A stretch of 64,000 nucleotides of DNA, taken from assembly GCF_048771995.1 (NCBI RefSeq), contig NC_133024.1, positions 26,180,001-26,244,000 of the forward strand, in the 5' to 3' direction. Below the pieces are notes generated by a model. That model made no database searches and had not been told where the DNA came from. It saw only the letters and a program-made list of their open reading frames with translations. Each line of letters opens with the position of its first letter. Position 1 is the stretch's first letter. This DNA comes from Taeniopygia guttata. Its lineage: Eukaryota > Chordata > Aves > Passeriformes > Estrildidae. A program made the translations under genes and the position numbers. Of the stretch, positions 23,237-38,200 are shown piece after piece.

Positions 23237-26200
23237 CTGTAAAAGAAGAAATCAATTGAGAATAATATACAGTAAATTTTCCATAGATCCTTGTGTTAGG
23301 ATTGTTGTCTGCCATTGGCACCATGGAGGGAGTCACACCACCTACTTCAAGCCACACCTACCTTAATAATTTCAAAAATTAAAATTCCCTTCTAGGGATG
23401 TATAGCTTGCTGTCAGGTTAGCAAGTCCTGGACCCTAACTCGGTTCTCCTTATCAGGTTCTAACCTAATTTAGGACGTTCTCGACACCAGGAAATAGGTT
23501 ATTGATATGTCCTCATGGTTGCTTTCAAGCCTATAAACAGCTCTTATGATTGGTTTATCAGTCTGTACCACTGCAGATCTCCCTGTGAAAGCATCTCAGC
23601 ACAGTCTATCCTTTTCTTTGCACATCAGGAGTCAGAAATCTAGACTGGGGCTTTCTTTACATTTGTATTTATTCATCCTTCAGCAACTGACTTGTGCAAC
23701 AGCTAGGTAAGAGCTTGCTTGCCTCTTGACTCTGGCTCTACCAGTACATCATAATCATGGCTTGAAATTCTCTGGAGCCACCAGGGAAGGACTTCCAGAG
23801 GTTTCCTGCACGAAGATGCCACAGCAGAAAAGAGCTACTTATAAACAACTCTGTGGCAGAATATAATGACTGTCACTAGTTCTCAGGTCTCTTCTTACCA
23901 ATTGTCTGTAATCCAATCTGCCACTAAGTGACTGATAATAGCCTTGGGATATTTAAAACAGGACAGAGCTTGCCTCTCTTCATCCACCTTATGATTATCT
24001 TTCTCCTTTTATGACAACATATTAAAATTTTCTGGTTGAAGATTTTTCAGACTCACCTTTGGTCTTTGGCTGACAGAAGTTAATTTGGTACTTTCTGATG
24101 TGGCACTTAAAGGTTTGCTGGAGTCTCCTACAGTCCTGGAAATATTCAAAATAAAATTTAAAAAGTTAAAAATGGAAGTGACTACTAGAATGTTATTTCT
24201 GATCCCGAGTTAGGACCCCTCATCAGCAGTCATCAACAACACATCTCATCTGTCTTATGTCAGACTGCAGATATTTAAAATACAAACAAAGGAAGTTGCA
24301 AAAGAGCTATTAGACCTTTGTCCCATTTGCAGATTTAATGTGAGAAAGTAAGGGAAAATCCACAAAGCCAAAAAAACACACTACAATTTCTCCATTGTGT
24401 TCAATTTCTGCTGCATGGGTAATTAAGACACTACAAATATGAAACAGTAAAGGCTGAACTTTTACCTTCTTATACTGGTCACACGGGCATGGGGAACACT
24501 GTCATCCTTGGAGCTGTCTGCAGCCACTGCCATGGGACCAGACATTTCAGCTGTCCTCCTTGCATTTTCTAGGTGATAAATAATTGCTTGATTCTGATGA
24601 GAACACAGCAACATCGCACAATATTCATTTTGTTTTACTGTTTTTCCCTGAGGCATCACAATCTCTTCCCAATTGCACAGATACACAGACCAGAAATAAA
24701 ACATCAGGTTAAATGCCAACCTCACATTCACTTTCTGAAAATGACTGACAATGAAAGCAGAGACTCGGAGCAGCTACACACAATGCTCACATATATAGTT
24801 CCACAGTTAAATTTTCTGGTTGTTGGCAATTACAGGCTTAGAGACTTCTGATCTCTCATCTTTGCTGCTTTAAGATTTTAGTTACTGTGCTGAATTTACA
24901 TTACAACAGCCAAACAAGCATTGCAAGTGTTATGAACTGACCCAGGAGTCCTGCATAGGCACCTGCATGCAAATACCCAACACACTGCTCCCTCCTTCCC
25001 CATATTCCTCTCTCCAAGTCCTTCCCTCTTTATACATCCTCTGTGGTTTCACAGGACAGATTCTCTGACCTGTACACGGTCACAAGCAGTTTTGCTTGTA
25101 ATGACAATAACACCATGAAAAGATAAAGGAGCTCTGACCTCCTGCAAAGTAATTTTTTTTATAGTTCTACATGGCAGCTAATCTATGAATCTTGAACCAG
25201 CAAGTATACTCCCTAAGCTAATTTACCTCTTTACATGACTGGAAGCTCCAGTTATTCCTTTCTATTAGCACAGGCAGTAACTCAGCAAGACAATCTGATG
25301 GAAAGAGTACCCAAAAGACGAAAACTAAAATGGGGCTGAGAGTGGGATGACCGTTCTGCCATAAGCTTTAGAAGCCTGATGTAAATATTTCAGTCCATTT
25401 CACCCAGGATTCTGCATGATAGAGGGCTGATTAAAAAGCCCAGTGCTGACCAGCAGAGATTATCAGAGAATCAACTAAGTTGAAAAAGACACCAGAGAGC
25501 ATCACCTCCAACCTCTGAACACCACCTTGCCAAACAGACAAAGGCACTGTATGCCACATCCAATCTTTCCTTAAGCACTTCCAGGGATGGTGACTCCACC
25601 ACCTCCCTGTGCACCCTACTCTAATGCCCAACAACCCTTTCTGTAAAGAAGTTCCTACTAATGTCCAAATGTAGCACCTGTTCTTCAGACAAGAACAAAC
25701 CAAAGAACAGGTTTAACAATGAAGCACAGACTAATTACTAAGAAGATAACTTCAGCAGAGGTTTAGCTGATATATTTTTAGCTCTCTGAAGTAAGAGGTA
25801 TTTGTACCACACAGGCATTAACAGCAAGTGTACTTCTGACCACAACCACTGATCCAGTAAGATAAGGACTCGCCAAAGGAGAAAAACACTGCCTGACTAG
25901 TTTTTGTTTCTCCTGAAGCTGGGTACTTACCAGTGTAATTCAGGGATGGGGTTAGAACAGGAGACAGCATTGGAGGGACTGTATCAGCAGCAGCTGATTT
26001 CTGCTGGTCTATCAACTGCAACAGTTTATCCCGTGCTTCTGTACTCTGGCGAGTCAGCTCCGCTATTCTTTCCTCCAAGCTCCTTGATACCATGAGATGA
26101 CTCTACTTGGATAATGGAATAATTACTTCCAATGAAATATTAAAAATTTTCACCCTAAAGGAGGGCATACAATATATTTCAAGTACTTCTATGCATTTCA

Positions 26201-29200
26201 TTTTCAAACTGAAAGTGAATATAATTATGTAGCACTTCTGTGAAAAATTTGATTTTGGCCCTTTTACTGTCCTTTATCTAAGTTCTCAATTGATTAAACA
26301 TTACAGTATTTTATACTGGTCTTCCCTCAAGTAGGAAAAATACAGCTGTTGTCTATACAATTTGAGGAAGAAAAAAAAACCCCAAACCCCCACTCAAAAG
26401 AACCCCCTAAACCACAAAAAAACAACCCCAAAAAACAACCCCCCCCCCCCAAAAAAAAACCCCACCAAACCCAAACAAACCACAAAACCAAACCAAATAA
26501 ACACCCAGCAATTAACTATAATTAAGAATATACTTAATCAGAGAGACACATATTCTGAAACCTGCTTTTGCTTCCACAAAAGCAAAAGCAGGTTTCTGGC
26601 AGAAGTGTCCTGGAACTCATATTTATGACAAGTTTTGATTTATTTGACCTCTTCCCCTCCCTCTCGCTAATTGCTTCCACAAAAACAACACTTACTAAGG
26701 GTTTGCATCAACTTGTACAACCAAATGACTAAATATTACACAACATACCCCAGTGTGGAAAGTGACAACACGCTCAGCCTACATTTAAATGAAGAAATTA
26801 ACAATCTTTGGGATCCTTAATTTAACAGTCAAGCAGTCACTGTGATAGAACAAAAGACAATAGCAAGGGCAGGGATTTTTTTTTGTGATGTTAACTTCAC
26901 TCACTGGGATCCTACTAAGTAAGTGCTTAGCTGCAGGTTAATTTTTTTCCTCTTAAACTGAAGCCTTCAAGGCCTCTCCCAAAATCTTTGGGATTTTCAT
27001 AGAAGAGGACTGACAAGATAGAACCAACAAGCATATACACTATGACCAAACATTTGCAAAGGATGTACTTGCACTAACTTGAATCTCATCTGCTTTTGGG
27101 TCAGAGTAGCAGAGATGTATGACATGGCTTTAAATATGCATTTTACAAGCTCGACAAGAAGCTGTGGGTTGGTGCAGTGCTTTCACTGCTAACAGCATCC
27201 AAAGTACAAGAGCTTAGATCACATTACAACACCACCTCTTTCTGCAGCATAACCTTATAACCTTCTTCAGAACCCACGTACAACATAGGCCCAATACAAG
27301 AAGCTACTGCTTACTGGATTATGGAATAATAACAAAAATCACAAGTCTCCAAGCAAACAAATAGTAAGTGACAATATGAAAGACAAAAAGCACCAGTAAA
27401 CTATGGGAAAGCAAATCAACAGAAAGGAGATCCAGCCTTCCTTTTCTGTTAAATTCTGACCTGTCCTTGTGAAGAGTCTGGACTGGGATCTGTATTTTGT
27501 GTCAAGTCTGGCTGATGCAGACAATCACTTTTGTCTCCAGAGGCACCTCTGAATTTGTTCAGTTGAGCTTTCATTAGAGCATTCTGCCGTGTCAGCTCAG
27601 CTATCTGTCCCAGCAGATCACCATTTCGAAGGAACTCTTCAGCTGTGCCATTTTTTCCAGTGTCACCTGGGCAGGACAGATTGGTTTTGTCATGGGAATT
27701 CTCCAAGTCTTTGTCTGCAGGAGGAATTGGCTGCCTTTGAGAGATGGGGCAGTTCTCCTCAGTTGTGCTCTGTGTCCTCAAGGAGGAAGGCAAGATCCTT
27801 TCCTTGCATGGCTCTCTTTCAGTAGACTGGGAAATGGCTGCAAACACTACAGACACAAAATAAAGAAACAGTAAGAACACTGAGATCCTCACTGAGGAGA
27901 CTAACAGTGACTTTACTGCTCACTGAGGGGACTAATAGTGACTTTATCACATCAGGTTACTAATAATCAAGCAGAAATTTGAATTGCAATATCTGGCCTG
28001 AATGGTGTTACGGTACTGATCAAAAACACTCTATGCAACATCCTGCTGTAAGAACTCACTAGGTGACTATTTCCTATTGCAGTCTTACATTCAAATGATT
28101 TAATTCGAGATTGACACAGTAGTCACTAAGAAGATAAATTGTTTTGAATTTCTTAGCTGACTGATCAAATACTACTTCTTAGTCTTCCATTTTCGAAAAT
28201 TCAGTTACTTTACCTGACAAACTAAGTTTTCCTTTCAGTCATATTTATATTTTATATTTATATTTGGTTATTAACAAAACTTTTAGATTCTAAAAGAAAA
28301 ACACAGAAGACTTTTCGCATGATAATAAACTAACTACTTAGCCCCTAAAGAGGAAGCACTGTATCCAACAAAAGTAGTGAGGTATTTTCTTGTGGTCATC
28401 ATCAGCAAAGAGATAACACACCACAGAGACATGTCTACAGTTACAGCACCGTCTGCTGCTATGACAGTCCAACTCGACTTTTGTAACCAAAACCAAATTT
28501 TCCATGCTTCATATACCAAATAGCCCATTCCTTCACAAGCTTTAGTTTTTGCCTCTTGAGCAGAGATGAATACTTAAAAATTTACACTCAAGTGTGTTTT
28601 ATGAAGCTATGAGCATAAAGAAACATTTATTAAGTTTAACATTTGTTGGGCCATCTAGCATCAGTCTTAAGAGAAGAACAATATATTTTAGAGAAATCTT
28701 GGAATACAGTTCTGCATTGCTTTTTCAAATGACAGAAGACATCTGACAGTTCTCAATGGGACTGAAACCAGACATTGCTCTTTGTAGAGCAAGACCTTTA
28801 GTTCATTTCCTCCAGATTGTTTATGCACCTCCTAACAGCACAGCAGCCCACCAAGTGGCTGAACTAGATATAAACTTACACTTGCCCAGCCAACTCCTTA
28901 AAAATCAAAAGGACTTTTGGTTGTTTTTCTGACTTGGAAAAGGCTGACAAAACAATAGCTAAAAGGGAGCAAAAAGGAGGAAAACCCCAAAACCCACTCC
29001 TGTACCCTCCTTCTTGTCAGCCACCATCACTCTGGCCATGGATGTAATTATCTACCTCTCGACAAGAGTGTTATCCAGGACCCTGGCATGTCCAGTAGGA
29101 TGCATGTGCTTTCAGTGGAAATTGCAGCAGGAAACAGCTCAGTTTTAGAATCACAGAGTGTTTCCTTCTGCTCACTTCAGTAAGAATAAATGAGAAACAC

Positions 29201-32200
29201 TTCCCTAATCACTCTGATGAACTTAATTCCTCCCCTGAACCAGAACTGAGCTATGGATACTGACTGAGCTACCTGGTTATCTAGCAACACAATTTCACAC
29301 AAAATTTCCTCAACCATTTCCTGTGCATTGAATGAAACCCAATGAAACCTGGCTCCCACAACTTCTAAAAGCTCCTTTGCTGGGAAGATTGGCTCAAAGC
29401 AGGAGCACACAGCCTACAGACATCCTGTTGTGTCTGCAGCATTGCAGAAACAGAAGTCCCAGGCTTCAGTGGTCCCACCGTTAAAAGGTGACGGGGGCTG
29501 GATTACACCATCAGCAGATCTGAAATGATGTGCTGCAGGTCATTCACAAAGAGCTTCAGCAATCACACAGATAAGATAATCAAAATGAGTACAGAATAAA
29601 AATGTCAGTCTGGATTGCCTCTGGCAGGACTGCTGCCAGCAGATGGAAAACAGGAAGTGTAAAAGCTGTCCAGCAACAGGCATAGTAACAAAGGAAGTGC
29701 CTATCTGGGTGCAGTAGTAGGATATTCCAGCTATTGGGCCAATATATCTAAGCATACCGATTAAAAATTTTCCATGGAAAATACATCTTCAGAGGTAGTG
29801 TGAGACTGAAACAGTAACACACACACAGACTCCTAAGTCTACCGCAGTCAAAGAGATCTCACCATTCTGGATGGAAGACAATTCCTGAGTGCTTTTCTGC
29901 TGTGGTGGGGACAACAGCACAGCTGGCTGGAAGATGTGAGCTGGGAAGCTTCTACCAGGTCTCATATCAGCTGAGGCACCTGGCCCTGGGTGACAGGTGA
30001 AAGGAAGTTCCTCCTGTGGAAATTTCATCATATTTTCCCTATTGCCTGCTTCAGTCCTGGGCTCAGAGTAGGTCAAATCAGGTTTTTCTGAAGACAAAGC
30101 AGGGATAAAAGTTAAGCAAATGAACAAAACAAACCAAACAAACAAAAAAAGGAACAAAAACTACTTATAGTGAAATAGCAGTGTAAGAAAAATATTAGTA
30201 ACAACTCCTATGTTCAGATACCTGAAAAGACAGACAAGAGTAGAATATGTTCCACACCTTTCTTCTGCTGTTCAGGTACAGAATTCTTTCACTCAAGCAA
30301 ACTATAAATCTTTATTGGCCATAAGAGCAGGAAGAAATCTTACACATAGCCTTGCAATTTCAGGACAGTAGTATGACATCTGTTTGTAGCTCATGCACAA
30401 GACTTACAGATACATGACTTGAACAGGTATCTGAGCTGCATTTGGCAATATTCTCTTGAGAAGATCAGACTTATGCACTTCTCCTAATCCCCCATATTAT
30501 AGATTTGATTGTAACAATGCTGTTAGAAAACAATTCAAGGCTTTCTTGAACTCTGACTTTATTATAATTTAATTCAAATAAGACAGCTCTTCAGTTAAAA
30601 ATTATTCTTCCTTTAACTAGGGAAGAGATTTGAAAATTCTAGTGCTGTAGAATTGTTGAATGTGAAGGTTTGAGTGTTAGGTTGGGGTTTTCTTGAGGGG
30701 TGCTTTTCTGACTGTTTGGACTTCAGATTTTGGGGGGTGGTTTCCTTTTGTTTGCTTTTACAAGACCTGCATCAATCACATCAAAAAGGGTCTGGTATGT
30801 GTCTTCTTCCAAAGAAGAAAATCCTTTGAGGAAGAAAGCTTTTAGCTACAGGAAGATTCACAAACCCAACATTTAACTATGTAATACAAGTAACTCTGAG
30901 AAACCTTGGGATTCACACGAAGTTACTGACCTCAGGAGCAACAGCAACACATTTAAACAACTGACCAGGAAAGACAGCTGGGAGGAAACTCAGTGGTGAA
31001 AGGTGGCTAACAGTCCAAGGTGAATCATGTTTGGTTAGTCTGGCACCAATCTACTGGCTCAGCTTAGCCTGTCTCCATGTCACACATCACTCAGCTGGTC
31101 ACTCTTGCACAGAATCACAAACACCAAGTGACACCTCTCTGACTGGTGGGTTCTGGGCCTCAGCTGCTGCTGTTTTGGCCAGCAGCGACCTCCAGTGTCG
31201 TATGGAAGAACCAATGTGAGACTGTCAGGCCGCTCAGCAACAGGGAGCTGAGATGCTGATTCTGTTGGGTTTGACTTCTTTGGGTTTCTGGGGTTCTTTT
31301 AGGAGCCTCAGAATGAAACTGACTTTGGAAGCCACATTAATGGGGGGAAGCTACTGTCCTCCTTGGCTTGTGCCCACAGCAGAACATATGGCCTGTGAAT
31401 TTAGAGAAGTGACATTCACAGTCTTGCAAGAGCAACTTGTGCAAGCAGGCATCTATTAAATACCAGATTTTCCACTACAGGGATAAAGTAACAACGCCTC
31501 TTTCATCCTTCACACATTCATTGTACGTACCTTGGCCGTTTGCTGGGCCTCTGCTTGCAATTCCAAAATGTTTTGGACTTTGTTCTCTTTCAGGTTCTAC
31601 CAAAGGCAGGCCTTTAAATGCTTGTGTGAGGCACATCAGCTTTTGATCTGTTACTGTCACGTATTGCTGAAGCTTCTTCTAGAGGAGGGAAAAACCCCAT
31701 ACACAGAATTACAGAAATTTGTGTTCTACCAACATAAATTAGAAAATTATATACTACAAGAAGTCCTGAGAAGAAATTTGGTCTCTTAATACTACTGCAT
31801 GATTCTTTAGGATTACAGTTAGGATTAAATATTTTTGTCTCCACGTTTCTCATTTATAAATCATTTGGTTTGCCTTTTCTTACATGACATTACTTCCTCT
31901 CTAAAGTTTATTAATTGCATCATTCCCAAATGTAGCCAATCATCAAATCTACCTCCACTAGAAACTAAAAAAAGGAAAATGTAGTATTACATCTACTCAT
32001 TGCTCCAGTAGTGTTAACAGTATAGAAGTGTGAAGGAAGATGCCTAAACTTTTAGATGGATAAAATAAAGGTCAGTTTCACAGAACCAGCATTTTCTCAG
32101 GCTTTGAGGTTAAATAAAGATAAAAAAACAACTTTCCAAACATTTCATAGCCATACCTGCTACGGTAATTCTCAAGGTCCTCATTCAGTTTTATCACTGT

Positions 32201-35200
32201 TTATGGTTAAAATCTCCAGAACACGAGACAATGCATCTCAGCCCATATTTGCAACAGAACTCATAATTCTAACATTTATCCTGATGGGTAAAAAGCAAGG
32301 AGGGCTCAGTACCTGCATAGTAATGTTTTCTTCCCTTACTTGAAGAACCTCAGCTGTCAGAGCATCAATCAGCTCTCTGTGTTCATTCAACATCTCCTTC
32401 TGCTGCTGCCTCACCATCTCTTTCTCATGCAGTTGCATTTCAGCCTAAAGATGGAGAAAAAAAATTGAAAACTTACTATAAACCAATACAGACTCATATT
32501 TGAAAACAGGAGTCATCATAACATCATAATGTAACAGCTTTTCCCACTACTGCTAAATTTCATTACTTTCATAACGAAGTGGAATTATCTGGCTTTGGGA
32601 ACTGTCAGAGAGCTTACTGTGCATCTTTGATCCTCCAGGACACTGTAGGGAATCCTTGCTCTTCTGCCTTTACACGATAGAACTAAAGCATTTTCTCTCT
32701 GCACAGATAGAGTTTCTTAAGTCACTGAATCTTCATGCAGGAATCAAATAATTCCAGGTGTGCTGATGCTCGTCAGTTTCCCATGCTACTTGTGCCTAAT
32801 CTTTAGTTTCCCTAATTCATTAATGAAGACAAATTTGACTAAGTCAAGGAGAATCTACTTGTTTTCTAATGTTTTCCTTCAACAGAGAAGAAGTTCTAGA
32901 GGGTTTTAAAAGTATGATAACTAAATAGCTCTGCATCCACATGAAATGAATTAATAAATGAATATTTTTGAGACTAACTCACTGCCACTAGACACAAAGA
33001 CAGGCAGATACACCCCCCTTAATTATATGAGAAGCAAACCATCCATTTTCTGTTTCCCTTCCAGCTAGAGAGGAGAGGGTTTTTTGTATTGATCCAAGTG
33101 AAGCATACTTCAGAAAATGGATAAAGAAACCTGTACCTGGTCTTCTCTTTTCAGAAATGAAGGACAGCACAAAAGAAGCACTTCTCCCCTGGCAGCAGCA
33201 ATGAAGATTCTGATGCCTTAGATCATCTGGACCAGCTACTGTATCTACTAATCTTACACAGCACTAACCTAGTCTTGGAGGAAAAGCTTCCAAGCAGCTC
33301 TGTCCTACGTTTATGCACAGGGAAACCATCAGGGTTAACATCTATTCCTATCCCTAGGCAGGATTTAAGTCTGGTATACCCTGAAAGAAGTATTTTCATC
33401 CCAGCCCACTGCCAGGTGTGGCTCTAATCATGGGGGCTTTAACACTGCACCAGAACATGCAGCAGACAGGAAGAACAGAGCAGCACAGAGCCAGGGAATA
33501 TGACCATACTCTTTTTTGTCATGTGGGTCTGGCAAAGAAACAGCTTTCTCAGCAGAATGAGGGTGAGGAGGGAATGATTAATTCTAACATCTGGAAGGTG
33601 ATCTAAAAATCAGTTTAGAAACCAAATCAGATTTATCCATTTCACTTTAAGAATTTAATATAGTTTTGCAAATATTTCAGAAGTTTCTTTTCCTCCTTTT
33701 CTCTAGCCTCTTCCATAGCCACTATTTCCTTCTTATAGGTGTTGATTTATTAATCACTTAATAAAAACACTTTCATGGGAGATTCCTGAATTCAAATTTC
33801 TCTTTCTACTTTTTAGATACAATTGTAAGAATAAATTAGGCAACATCTTTTATTGCAATTCTTCTGATTTTCTGCAACAAAACTGGAAGGAGACAAAGGG
33901 AATCTCTAAAACCTTTGAAACTTCATGAAGACTGACTGTTTAACTAAAATCAGGGGCTTTTTAAAGATCCCCTGCAAAGTCATTTTCCTAAAAAGCACTG
34001 TCAGTTATAATTCAGGCATTGGAAGTCTGCTAACTCTGTTGGCTAGGCAAGACAGATGGTGCACACATGTGCTTGATCTATGTCTGGCATCACAGGGACC
34101 AGGTTTTATGAAACACTCTAAGACAGGCTGGGCTTCTTCCCAGCAAATTCTCAAATTATAATGATAATTAAACCTTCCTGCAAAGGAGAAAAGTCACTTT
34201 AGGATATGAATGCAGTATCTATCTCAAGCAAGCCTGAATACAATTAACCACATTATGCAGCTTGAGTGATTTTGTAATATTGCTTACTTAAGAATTTAGG
34301 TAGTAAATTTGTGTGTGCGGCAGACAATTATGCAAACAATCAACTTCTGGAAGGATTTAATGGTAACAAGAAAAATTATGAGAGTAGCTTTGGAAGACAT
34401 CTGAGGCTCAGGAATAATGCATTTCTGTAGAAACATGAAAGATTATCTAAACGGGATTATAACTGCAATTACAATTATAAACACAAACTGGATTCTATTA
34501 AATTGATGTATTCCTAATCAACAGAAAACATGCTACTGAAATCCTAAGAGCCTTCCTTAGGATCTTAGAAGAACCTAAGGAAGGTTCCTTAGGCAAAAGA
34601 ACCAAATTTAATTCTCTGCTTTGGTATTACAATTTTAACAAAACCCAAGCATTATAAACTTTTTTTAAAACAAAAGACTTTCTCAGCTGAAGTCCATCTT
34701 ATGATGGCAGTTGCTTTTCACTATTGGATTGATTATTTACTATTTGCTTACAGGACTTAATCAAAGTAAATTCTTCCATACAGATTAAATACAGAGTAAT
34801 ACAAAGATTAAGTTATTATATATCTGGTAAGAAAAAAAAATTAAAATAAGATGGGTTTCCCCCTTTCAATTATTATACCCCCTGAAAAGGAACCAAAATT
34901 AGACAGTTCCACATTCATTAGAGATCTATTACCTTTGCTATAAAATAGAGCATTAGCATTTAGATAATACAATCTGCTGCACCTATTAAGAGTGCAGGAA
35001 CTGTCATAAAGTAGTTTAAAACGTCACACAGAACAAATGAATCTGTGAGGCACTGCTGCCTCTTAATAGCTCTGGGATACAGATTAACTAGTACACTCTT
35101 TGTTTTTCCTTTTCTTTGTAAAAAAAAAGCTTCTACATGGCACACAGGTGATCTTTATGGAATTCCATTAATTCTTAGCTGTGCATTCTTACAGTGAGCA

Positions 35201-38200
35201 CTTCAGGTCATTCTTGCTTAAGGTAAAGTTTCTGTTATGGACAGTAAAAAGAGGACTAAGGAATCCCTCAAGGAAAATAGGGGATTTGGGTCCACTGCTC
35301 TGATGACAACAGCATCACCTTTGGGAGGCGAAGGAAGAAAGTGAATTCGAAAACAATGCTGTAGTTATTACCCTGCTACAACTCTGAATATATTTGAATA
35401 ATAATTTTGAATTATTTCAGTGGGTATTTTCTGCCCTTAGATACAGATGTTCACTGCAGTCAACTCCTCCATTTTCACTAGTGATACTAATTCCTAACAA
35501 ACCAGCTCCTGACAAACCAAAAGTTTTAACTCCTAATTGCATGCAAACCTAGTAATAACTACTGATAAGTTCAATGTAAAATGCTTGGAAGCCAGAAAAG
35601 ACCAAAGTTCCCATCTGTAAAATAACTTTACACCCTTCTTCACCCACTCTCCAGGAGCAGTTCTAAGTCTCTCACCTCTCTGAGGTAGCGCATCAAGCGA
35701 CAGAGAGCGTTCACCAATGACAGAGTAAACCCAGACAGGCCTTCACTCCTCTCTTTTTTGGGGACCTCACGACCTGTACATCGCTCATATTCCTCCAGTT
35801 CACGCTCTACTTCCTGGATCATGTGGCTGAGAACATCTAGGCTGGGTTTGCTGTCCCTCTGAAGGTCAGTCTGGATTAAATTAGCTGGAGAATCACCTCT
35901 CTTCTGTCTTGCAGAGTTCTGTTCAGCTTGCTTTCTTTTCACTGAAGGAGAAGAAAAAGAGGTAATTGGAATTTCAACTTGTTTAGAGATCTTTGCAGTA
36001 CCAATGAAATTGCATTGTTTATTGAAATAAATCAAAGGAAACGCCCTCTCTTGCCATAAGATGAAACAGACTATCAAAGAATGTCCCCAGTTATTCCAGC
36101 TATTCTCAGAGCCTAAAAAGCACATTTTTTGCTGCCACAGTAGTACCTCTCAAGCACAACTGCTTGGTGCTTTTATCTTGGATACACCTGTTTGCATTTT
36201 TCTCCTTTCCAGTTAAATGCATGGAAATAGTTTGCTAATGAAAAACATCTGCTGCTTTCTCATACTCAGTAAGCAACTCTCCTTACATATTACAGCTTGT
36301 AACTGATGTCAGTCCCCTCATACAAACACGTAGAATATGGGGACTGAAATGCATCCTTAATCTGTGCAGCACAGAACACAAATCTGGATCAGAACTAGAG
36401 AAGTCTTGCACAGGAGAGAATTCCATGACCAGCAAGGTAATTGGCAGCCTCAAAGGGCTGTTTTATGGTTCCCAAATTCCCATGGACTCTGCTTTGCCAA
36501 TGAACATGCAGAACACAGGAAAATACACTAGACAAGGAGCTGTGGAACATCCAGCCTGAGAAATACTCAAGACTCAAGGACCCCCTCATCAAACTTTGGT
36601 ATTAGCCCTTCAATGACTCCCAGAAATCCCTTCCAACCCACACTTTCTTAAAACATTAAGGACCTTGGACAAAGGGTATTTTATTTTTAAAAGTACTTAA
36701 CTCTTTGCTGCAATTTGCTTTTGTTTTCTTGAGTTTGGGTTCAGCACTTGTCTCACAGTGTCACTGGAGTCTACAGACTCTTCTTCATCTTCATTCCGAA
36801 GTCTTGAACGTGTTCTCTTGATTACACTGGTAGCATTGAGGGCTGATTTAAACACAAAACAAACAAAAAAAAGTCAAATATTTCAGGCATGTTCTTAATA
36901 CTAGTGGGTTCTAGAGTAATTGTATTATAAGAGATGGCTTTTTAGTCTGGAAATACATCTGAGCCAAATCAGCATACATTTCTGTCTCTGACCCCTACAG
37001 GAACTCCAGACAGGATCCTACGAACACCCCAACAACCTTGCTGTGATTTGGCAAACCCAACCTGAGTGATCCAGTGAAGGAGAAACAGTTGTTGGAGTGC
37101 AAGGCACATTGGATTCCTGTGATAAGGTGGATTTTCTCATATCCTTTTCAACCCACAATGGAGAATTCACCAAGGAATTTCCTTTTCTCAACAACCGAAG
37201 TAGCCTATATTCAAAACAAGAATAACAGTGAATTGTAACAGGACAATGGCATGATTCCAGATTCTGTCTTGACAGAGCTCCTAAAATTATCTGCAATTGC
37301 TCAGATGAGTTCCCTACTCACTCTCGTTCCCACTCTCAATGTTACAACAAGGCCTTTCCCTGGAATTCTGAGATCAGGAAAGGAGGGCAAAGGGAAAGAG
37401 AAGAACTAACTTAACTATACCCATTCAACACCCTTTTAACTCCACCCGTTTCCAGTGTCAAGCAGGTGGAAACCCATATTTGTACTGACCTGTCAGAATT
37501 GATCCTGGATTTGAAACCCAAAACATCATGGTGTCCATCTTCTCCTAATGCTTCCTCCTCCTCTTCATTAAGAGCCTTCTCAAGAGACAACAAAGAAAAC
37601 AAAACAGAATTCAGAAGAAGTCAGAGACCAATTTAATGGAATTGTTTCAAGAAAAAAAACAAAAACATTTGTTTTAGTCTTTCCCCCCAAAACATATTTA
37701 AAATAAAAATACCACACAGAAAAAAAAAAACCCAAATCCACACCCCTTTGCAGGAAGTTCTGGGGGACTTTAGTACCTAAGAAACACTGATAGTGACAAT
37801 TGTCTCTGAAAATAACAAAGCAGGTGACTAATTCAATAACCATTATTTTCTTTGTATGATTTATATTAAATATGAAAAGCCATGCAAATTAGAGGATAAA
37901 ATAAAAGCCATTAAGGCTGTACCAAAACAGAGATATAACAGGAAAAATATGGAAAAGCAACATGAATCCATACCATTTATAACATTTCAGTCATTTGACA
38001 TTACAAGCTAAACAACTTCATAATGAGACCTGAAAAATTACATTTATAGACTGTATGTAAAATGCAACTAGAACAAAACACAATCCTATGTACTACATTT
38101 ACAGCTAAATATAAACAACTAAATTTGGAATCAGGGTTGCTCAAACTACCAGGTTTCTGAGCTGCTGGACAGGTTTCACCAGATAGCCTTTAACTGTGAT

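Larger units (their letters stand above)
23237..29862. other. SPICE1 introns 12-16
   Basis: Introns lie at 23237-24056, 24136-24465, 24569-25930, 26103-27460 and 27847-29862. They hold one CR1 tail (25462-25675), an A/C-rich tract (26366-26510) and a perfect hairpin (26557-26596). Nothing else was recognised. Confidence 0.5.
30088..37061. other. SPICE1 introns 7-11
   Basis: Introns lie at 30088-31530, 31679-32312, 32445-35675, 35942-36701 and 36843-37061. Apart from a possible CR1 tail near 36597-36650 and a three-armed inverted repeat near 34551-34594, nothing was recognised. Confidence 0.45.
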
